Positions 58,998-64,000 of a stretch of 64,000 nucleotides of DNA are shown here, in pieces (position 1 is the first letter of the stretch; each line of letters begins with the position of its first letter). The position numbers were made by a program, and so were the translations under genes. The stretch is from positions 3,410,001-3,474,000 of the forward strand of contig NZ_CP041151.1 of assembly GCF_006494715.1 (NCBI RefSeq), given 5' to 3'. The stretch is from Shewanella sp. SNU WT4 (GTDB lineage: Bacteria > Pseudomonadota > Gammaproteobacteria > Enterobacterales > Shewanellaceae). The notes under the pieces were generated by a model. That model was given only the letters and a program-made list of their open reading frames with translations, was not told the origin of the DNA and searched no databases.

Positions 58998-60422
58998 ATG
59001 AGTAAAAAACTCCATATCAAAACCTGGGGCTGTCAAATGAATGAGTATGACTCATCCAAAATGGCAGACTTGCTGGGTGAAGCTCAGGGATACACTCTGA
59101 CAGAAACAGCCGAAGAGGCTGACATCCTGCTGCTGAACACCTGCTCAATTCGTGAGAAAGCGCAGGAAAAGGTGTTTCATCAGCTCGGCCGCTGGAAGAC
59201 CCTGAAAGATAAAAACCCAGACCTAATTATAGGTGTGGGTGGTTGTGTTGCCTCCCAAGAAGGCAAGGCCATTAAAGATCGCGCCCATTGCGTTGATATT
59301 ATTTTTGGCCCGCAAACGCTACACCGCTTGCCAGAAATGATTGAGCAAGTGCGTCGTGGTGATAAAGCGGTTATCGATGTCAGCTTCCCTGAGATTGAAA
59401 AGTTTGACCGTTTACCTGAGCCGCGCGCTGATGGCCCGAGCGCCTTCGTATCTATTATGGAAGGCTGCAGTAAGTACTGTTCATTCTGCGTGGTGCCTTA
59501 TACCCGCGGTGAAGAAGTGAGCCGTCCGCTTGATGATATTATCCTTGAGATTGCCCAGTTAGCTGAGCAAGGCGTGCGTGAAGTCAATTTACTTGGCCAA
59601 AACGTGAACGCCTATCGCGGCGCGACTCATGATGATGAAATCTGTAGCTTCGCTGAATTACTGCGCTTTGTGGCAGCGATTGATGGCATTGATAGAATTC
59701 GTTTTACCACCAGCCATCCTATCGAATTCACTCAAGATATTATTGACGTGTACACAGATACGCCTGAGCTTGTAAGCTTCTTGCACCTGCCTGTGCAATC
59801 AGGTTCAGATCGCATTCTGACCCTGATGAAACGTAACCATATGGCGATTGAATACAAATCAATTATTCGCCGTTTACGTGTCGCCCGCCCAGATATCAAC
59901 ATTAGTTCTGACTTCATTATTGGTTTCCCTGGTGAAACTAAAGAAGACTTCGCTGATACCATGAAGCTGATTGAAGAAGTGAACTTCGATCATAGCTTTA
60001 GCTTTATCTACTCAGCGCGCCCTGGTACGCCAGCGGCAGATCTGCCTGATGATGTTAGCTTGGAAGAAAAGAAACAGCGTTTAGCTATCTTACAAGACCG
60101 CATTACTCAGCAAGCCCTGCGTTATAGCCGTCATATGTTAGGTACAGTGCAGCGCATCTTAGTTGAAGGTCCATCAGTGAAAAACCCGATGGAGCTGCGT
60201 GGCCGCACTGAAAACAGTCGCGTCGTAAACTTTGAAGCCGATATGAAGCATATCGGTAGCTTTGTGGATGTTGAAATTGTTGATGTGCTAACTAACTCAC
60301 TGCGCGGTAAATTTATCCGCGGTGAAGATGAAATGGACTTACGTCGTGAATTGCGCCCAGCCGATATTTTATCGCAGCGTAAACAAGATGATGCTTTAGG
60401 TGTAACCACCTATAAGCCTTAG
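58998..60422 (+). CDS. miaB: tRNA-2-methylthio-N6-isopentenyladenosine37 synthase MiaB
   Basis: MiaB methylthiolates i6A37 of tRNAs reading UNN codons. The 474-residue radical-SAM methylthiotransferase has the N-terminal cluster Cys12, Cys49 and Cys83, the radical-SAM CxxxCxxC at Cys157, Cys161 and Cys164 ([13 protein letters not shown]), GQNVNAYRG and a C-terminal TRAM domain. Cys positions agree with E. coli numbering for the second cluster. A terminator follows. Confidence 0.97.
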   Translation: MSKKLHIKTWGCQMNEYDSSKMADLLGEAQGYTLTETAEEADILLLNTCSIREKAQEKVFHQLGRWKTLKDKNPDLIIGVGGCVASQEGKAIKDRAHCVDIIFGPQTLHRLPEMIEQVRRGDKAVIDVSFPEIEKFDRLPEPRADGPSAFVSIMEGCSKYCSFCVVPYTRGEEVSRPLDDIILEIAQLAEQGVREVNLLGQNVNAYRGATHDDEICSFAELLRFVAAIDGIDRIRFTTSHPIEFTQDIIDVYTDTPELVSFLHLPVQSGSDRILTLMKRNHMAIEYKSIIRRLRVARPDINISSDFIIGFPGETKEDFADTMKLIEEVNFDHSFSFIYSARPGTPAADLPDDVSLEEKKQRLAILQDRITQQALRYSRHMLGTVQRILVEGPSVKNPMELRGRTENSRVVNFEADMKHIGSFVDVEIVDVLTNSLRGKFIRGEDEMDLRRELRPADILSQRKQDDALGVTTYKP

Positions 60423-60483
60423 TCGCTAAGAGCATTAGCGCCGCGCGTCAGCTAGTGTGCGGCCATAAGATAAGCTCTAGAAT

Positions 60484-60507
60484 AAGGCGGCTTAGGTCGC
60501 CTTTTTT
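60484..60507 (+). terminator. Intrinsic terminator of miaB
   Basis: AAGGCG/CGCCTT with an 8-nt loop is followed by T run on the plus strand, about 60 bp after the miaB stop. Confidence 0.8.
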
Positions 60508-60605
60508 CATACCTAATTGCGGTAAGTTAGGTTATATTCATCCCTTATTATCACCGCAGATATCTCTATATACCTTCTGGGTAAAACTGAATTCGGAGTG
60601 TTTAT

Positions 60606-61640
60606 TTGTCTGGTAAAATGACTACGCTCAATCTTTATCTTGAGCCCGCTGAAACTCGTCGTTTGGCTTCTTTATGTGGTCCGTTTGATGACAACATCAA
60701 GCAACTTGAGCGCCGCATCGGGGTAAAAATTAGCTACCGCAACAACCATTTTCAGATTGTCGGTTTACCGAGAAACTGCCTAACTGCCAATAACTTGCTG
60801 CGTGATTTATATGTCGAGACTCAAACAGTTAAAGGCAGCACCCCAGATTTAGAGCTAGATACTGTGCATTTAGCCATTCAACAAGCAGTATCGATTGAGG
60901 CTGCGAGTGAATCTGATGACAAGCATCTGCATATCAAAACCAAGCGGGGCGTCATTAAGCCGCGTAATCCTAATCAAGGCCAATATGTTGCCAATATAGT
61001 GACCCATGACATTACCTTTGGTATTGGCCCTGCAGGCACAGGCAAAACCTATTTAGCGGTTGCGGCCGCCGTTGACGCCTTAGAGCGCCAAGAGATTCGC
61101 CGCATTATTCTAACGCGCCCAGCGGTTGAAGCCGGTGAAAAACTAGGTTTCTTACCTGGGGATTTAAGTCAGAAAGTCGACCCGTATTTACGCCCGCTGT
61201 ATGACGCCTTGTTTGAAATGTTAGGCTTTGAAAAGGTTGAAAAACTGATTGAGCGCAGCGTCATTGAAGTCGCGCCTTTAGCCTATATGCGCGGTCGCAC
61301 CTTAAACGATGCCTTTATCATTCTTGATGAAAGCCAAAACACCACCATAGAACAAATGAAGATGTTCTTAACTCGAATTGGCTTTAATTCCCGAGCGGTG
61401 ATCACCGGCGACATTACTCAGATAGATTTACCTAAGCATCAAAAATCAGGGCTACGTCATTCCATTGAAGTGCTTAATGGCGTCAATGAAATTAGTTTTA
61501 ATTTCTTCCAATCCCATGACGTAGTTCGCCATCCCGTCGTGGCGCGTATCGTTGATGCTTATGAAGCGTATGAGCAAAAAACCGCGAAAGCGGGCCACGA
61601 TAATCAGCACCAATTACAGGACACTCACCATGAGTCTTGA
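60606..61640 (+). CDS. ybeZ: PhoH-like ATPase YbeZ
   Basis: The 344-residue protein has an N-terminal KH-like part ([18 protein letters not shown]) and a PhoH ATPase domain with Walker A GPAGTGKT at 141-148 and Walker [10 protein letters not shown]. YbeZ works with the endoribonuclease YbeY in rRNA processing. TTG at 60606 is the likely start because GGAG lies 7 bp before it; ATG at 60618 would have no close RBS. Its end overlaps ybeY by 11 bp. Confidence 0.93.
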   Translation: MSGKMTTLNLYLEPAETRRLASLCGPFDDNIKQLERRIGVKISYRNNHFQIVGLPRNCLTANNLLRDLYVETQTVKGSTPDLELDTVHLAIQQAVSIEAASESDDKHLHIKTKRGVIKPRNPNQGQYVANIVTHDITFGIGPAGTGKTYLAVAAAVDALERQEIRRIILTRPAVEAGEKLGFLPGDLSQKVDPYLRPLYDALFEMLGFEKVEKLIERSVIEVAPLAYMRGRTLNDAFIILDESQNTTIEQMKMFLTRIGFNSRAVITGDITQIDLPKHQKSGLRHSIEVLNGVNEISFNFFQSHDVVRHPVVARIVDAYEAYEQKTAKAGHDNQHQLQDTHHES

Positions 61641-62094
61641 GTTATTTATCGATTTACAAATTGCCACAGATAACAACCAGCTACCGTCTGAATCTGATTT
61701 TGAATTATGGGTTCGTGCCGCATTGGGCAACACCATGGCGGAAGCAGAACTCACCATTCGTATTGTCGATGAAGCAGAAAGCCAAAGCTTAAATCACGAT
61801 TATCGCGGTAAAGATAAACCGACTAATGTGTTATCTTTCCCATTTGAAGCGCCGCCAGGAATTGAATTACCCCTGCTTGGCGATCTTGTTATTTGTGCTA
61901 AGGTAGTCGAAAATGAAGCGTTAACCCAAAATAAAGCCTTACAGGCTCATTGGGCGCACATGGTTATCCATGGATGCTTGCATTTACTTGGCTATGATCA
62001 TATTAATGATGAAGAAGCCGAAGAAATGGAATCACTTGAAATCGAGTTGATCCAATCTCTTGGTTACCCAGACCCTTACAAGGAGCAAAACTGA
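61630..62094 (+). CDS. ybeY: Endoribonuclease YbeY
   Basis: YbeY is a zinc endoribonuclease in 16S rRNA 3' maturation and 70S quality control. The 154-residue product has the H3XH5XH motif [11 protein letters not shown] with His114, His118 and His124, and the conserved Arg59 in [18 protein letters not shown] at 61630 overlaps the ybeZ end by 11 bp. The longer in-frame reading adds 26 residues from the ybeZ frame and is rejected. Confidence 0.96.
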   Translation: MSLELFIDLQIATDNNQLPSESDFELWVRAALGNTMAEAELTIRIVDEAESQSLNHDYRGKDKPTNVLSFPFEAPPGIELPLLGDLVICAKVVENEALTQNKALQAHWAHMVIHGCLHLLGYDHINDEEAEEMESLEIELIQSLGYPDPYKEQN

Positions 62095-62128
62095 ACTCAG
62101 CCGTTGGCTTAAGAGTTTAAGAAATACT

Positions 62129-63004
62129 ATGAGTGATGATATCCCACCGAGTACCAGCGCCCACAAAAAAAGTTGGCTTGATAGAGTAAGTCAGATTTTT
62201 CAGGGCGAACCCCAGAATCGCGATGATCTGGTGGACGTGATCCATGATGCCGAGCAGCGTGATTTGATCACAGAAGATACCCGCGAAATGATTAAAGGCG
62301 TATTGGAAGTTTCTGACTTACGAGTACGCGACATTATGATCCCACGGGCGCAAATCGTCGCCGTCCAGATCAATAACAGTGTCGAAGAATTATTGTCTAC
62401 CGTCATAGGTTCAGCGCATTCCCGCTTCCCTGTGGTTAATGAAGATAAAGATCATATCGAAGGAATTTTGCTCGCCAAAGACCTCATTCGTTATGGCTTT
62501 AATTTAGAAGCCGATTTCAGCTTAGACAAGGTCATTCGACCTGCAGTCGTTGTTCCAGAAAGCAAACGCGTAGATGTGTTACTTAAAGAATTTCGCTCAC
62601 AACGTTACCATATGGCCATAGTGGTCGATGAATATGGCGGCGTATCGGGTCTAGTGACCATTGAGGATATTCTGGAAGAAATTGTCGGTGAAATTGAAGA
62701 CGAATTTGACCATGACAGCAGTGAAGATACTGAAATTCGCAAAATCAGTCCTAAAGTGTTTATGGTTAAAGCCCTAACTCCAATCGATGATTTCAATGAA
62801 CACTTCAACACTCACTTTAGCGATGAAGAGTTTGATACCGTTGGCGGCTTAGTGTCACATGCTTTTGGTCACTTACCTGAACGTAACGAAAAAATCACCA
62901 TAGATGGCATTGAGTTTAAAATCGTCAACGCTGATACCCGCCGTCTTATTCAGTTACGAGTATCTTGGCCAGAATCCGAAGATAATCAAACAGTTGAAAA
63001 TTAA
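62129..63004 (+). CDS. ybeX: CorC/YbeX family CBS-domain protein
   Basis: The ~291-residue protein has two CBS domains (about 70-190; [12 protein letters not shown] and [35 protein letters not shown], the second quoted by its part [15 protein letters not shown]) and a C-terminal CorC/HlyC domain ([20 protein letters not shown]). CorC was linked to Mg2+/Co2+ efflux with CorA, and YbeX also affects ribosome assembly. ATG at 62129 (MSDDIPPS) is chosen. It is the third gene of ybeZ-ybeY-ybeX-lnt. Confidence 0.93.
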   Translation: MSDDIPPSTSAHKKSWLDRVSQIFQGEPQNRDDLVDVIHDAEQRDLITEDTREMIKGVLEVSDLRVRDIMIPRAQIVAVQINNSVEELLSTVIGSAHSRFPVVNEDKDHIEGILLAKDLIRYGFNLEADFSLDKVIRPAVVVPESKRVDVLLKEFRSQRYHMAIVVDEYGGVSGLVTIEDILEEIVGEIEDEFDHDSSEDTEIRKISPKVFMVKALTPIDDFNEHFNTHFSDEEFDTVGGLVSHAFGHLPERNEKITIDGIEFKIVNADTRRLIQLRVSWPESEDNQTVEN

Positions 63005-63007
63005 TTC

Positions 63008-64000
63008 GTGCATAAAACTCTGCAAACTTTTTTGATGGCAATTTGCCATAATGCAGGTCTACGACTGGCGATCGGCTATTTAGCCGGCGCCAGTACAGCC
63101 CTCGCCTTCGCCCCCTATAGTCTTTGGGTCATTTATCCACTCGCTATCACTGTTGGTATGTGGCAATCACGCCACTTAACGACCAAGCAAACTTTCTATT
63201 ACTGGTGGGCCTTTGGCTTTGGCGCCTTTAGCGTCGGCATCAGCTGGGTGCATGTCAGCATGGCGCAATTTGGCGGTATGCCGTTAATTGCCTCTATCGG
63301 CCTAATGGCGCTGCTAGCTCTCTATCTGGCGATTTATCCCGCGCTCTCTGGCGCCCTTGCCCGCTATTTAAGCCCGTATTCTCTCACTTGGCGATATTTA
63401 GCCTTATTCCCCGCGCTGTGGGTATTAACTGAATGGGCCCGGGGCTGGGTGCTGACCGGATTCCCGTGGCTATGGGCAGGTTATTCGCAAGTTGATGGAC
63501 CACTGCGCCCAGTCGCAGCCGACATTGGCACCTTAGGCTTAAGTTACCTAGTGATTATAATCGCGGCCGCACTCATGCTTGTCACTGCCCGCCGTTATCG
63601 CTTAGCTAGCGCCGCACTAGTCATAGTCGCTATCACGCCGCTTGCCACGCAGTTGCAACCTAAGCTGACACCGCAAGACAAAGCCGTGAATGTCGTTTTA
63701 GTTCAAGGCAATATCGCCCAAAGCATGAAATGGCAGCCTGAAGCCCTGTGGCCAACACTGCTTAAATACATGGACTTATCTCGACCAGAACTCGATGCTG
63801 ATATTGTTATTTGGCCAGAAGCTGCGATTCCAGCGCCTGAGTACATGGTGCAATCGTTTTTAGACAATGCCAATCAAGTTGCTAACTTAAATGATGCTGC
63901 CATCATTACCGGCATTATCAGCAATCATAACGATGACTTTTATAACTCGTTAATAGTGCTAGGCAATCATAATAACAAGCAGCAAGCACAAGCGGATTAT
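63008..64000 (+). CDS. lnt: Apolipoprotein N-acyltransferase, partial (3' end outside the window)
   Basis: The frame is open from a GTG at 63008, 3 bp after the ybeX stop, to the window edge (331 codons), so the gene is incomplete. It has about six to eight N-terminal membrane helices (for example GYLAGASTALAFAPYSLW, WAFGFGAFSVGISWVHVS, FPALWVLTEWARGWVLTGFPW), then the start of the CN-hydrolase domain with VVLVQGNIAQSMKW and WPEAAIPAP carrying the first catalytic Glu. The Lys and Cys of the triad lie beyond the end. Lnt N-acylates lipoproteins. Confidence 0.93.
   Translation, partial: MHKTLQTFLMAICHNAGLRLAIGYLAGASTALAFAPYSLWVIYPLAITVGMWQSRHLTTKQTFYYWWAFGFGAFSVGISWVHVSMAQFGGMPLIASIGLMALLALYLAIYPALSGALARYLSPYSLTWRYLALFPALWVLTEWARGWVLTGFPWLWAGYSQVDGPLRPVAADIGTLGLSYLVIIIAAALMLVTARRYRLASAALVIVAITPLATQLQPKLTPQDKAVNVVLVQGNIAQSMKWQPEALWPTLLKYMDLSRPELDADIVIWPEAAIPAPEYMVQSFLDNANQVANLNDAAIITGIISNHNDDFYNSLIVLGNHNNKQQAQADY

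Noticed and set aside
58794..59036. 80-codon minus-strand frame overlapping miaB start
   Set aside because: Runs antisense into miaB and has no RBS; it lies in the divergent promoter region.

Overview
The window looks like a chromosomal segment of a gammaproteobacterium of the Shewanella type. The evidence is a complete Na+-translocating NADH:quinone reductase operon (nqrABCDEF-apbE-nqrM), paired bacterioferritins, LuxS, several c-di-GMP proteins, and E. coli-like gene order in several blocks (hemA-prfA-prmC-sirB2-sirB1, divergent lolB-ispE-prs, miaB-ybeZ-ybeY-ybeX-lnt, dnaK-dnaJ, ychF-pth, and a metT-leuW-gln type tRNA operon). The genus is inferred from gene content and order; no database search was possible. 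Nearly all genes are core housekeeping genes. I see no prophage, plasmid region or CRISPR array, and the only mobile-element trace is a truncated ISAs1-family transposase.

Layout. 0-4 kb: DEAD-box helicase, an ArsP/DUF318-type permease with a Cys-Cys repeat loop, the transposase remnant and a frameshifted DUF4124 gene. 4-7 kb: dnaJ and dnaK with a heat-shock-like promoter. 7-11 kb: a DMT transporter, ybaK, a heptanucleotide repeat array, proA and proB. 11.4-13.5 kb: a purine permease, then a large intergenic area that appears to hold an unannotated transcription unit. 13.8-19 kb: pepD, a GcvR-like ACT protein, dinB, two complementary bacterioferritins and a GGDEF cyclase. 19.2-26.4 kb: the nqr operon with its flavinylation and maturation genes. 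26.9-32.3 kb: luxS, bolA, alkB-like, rlmG and two overlapping EAL-type genes. 32.9-43 kb: a RhlE-like helicase, a small exported protein, a fatty acid hydroxylase family protein, DUF2804, yajG, a periplasmic cyclophilin, ampG-like MFS, yajQ, VanZ-like, panE-like, a small GNAT and DUF2164. 43-53.5 kb: kdsA, DUF819, sirB1, sirB2, prmC, prfA and hemA, with lolB, ispE and prs divergent, then a GST. 53.6-64 kb: pdxY, six tRNA genes, ychF, pth, ubiF-like, miaB, ybeZ, ybeY, corC and a partial lnt cut by the window edge.

Most unusual region: about 12.92-13.49 kb, minus strand. A near-consensus sigma70 promoter overlaps one of two HexR-like palindromes whose centres lie 51 bp apart. The predicted transcript of about 480 nt carries a series of short hairpin-forming GGA elements (CsrA-site-like), a 29-codon ORF with a strong Shine-Dalgarno sequence, and a strong intrinsic terminator. 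I could not assign this unit to any family I know, and it is the best candidate for an undescribed regulatory RNA or small protein. Other points of interest are the complementary loss of residues in the two bacterioferritins, a catalytically dead EAL protein overlapping an apparently active one, the Cys-pair loop in the permease, an 11-bp perfect inverted repeat in the luxS leader, and the 7-bp tandem array that includes the ybaK stop codon.
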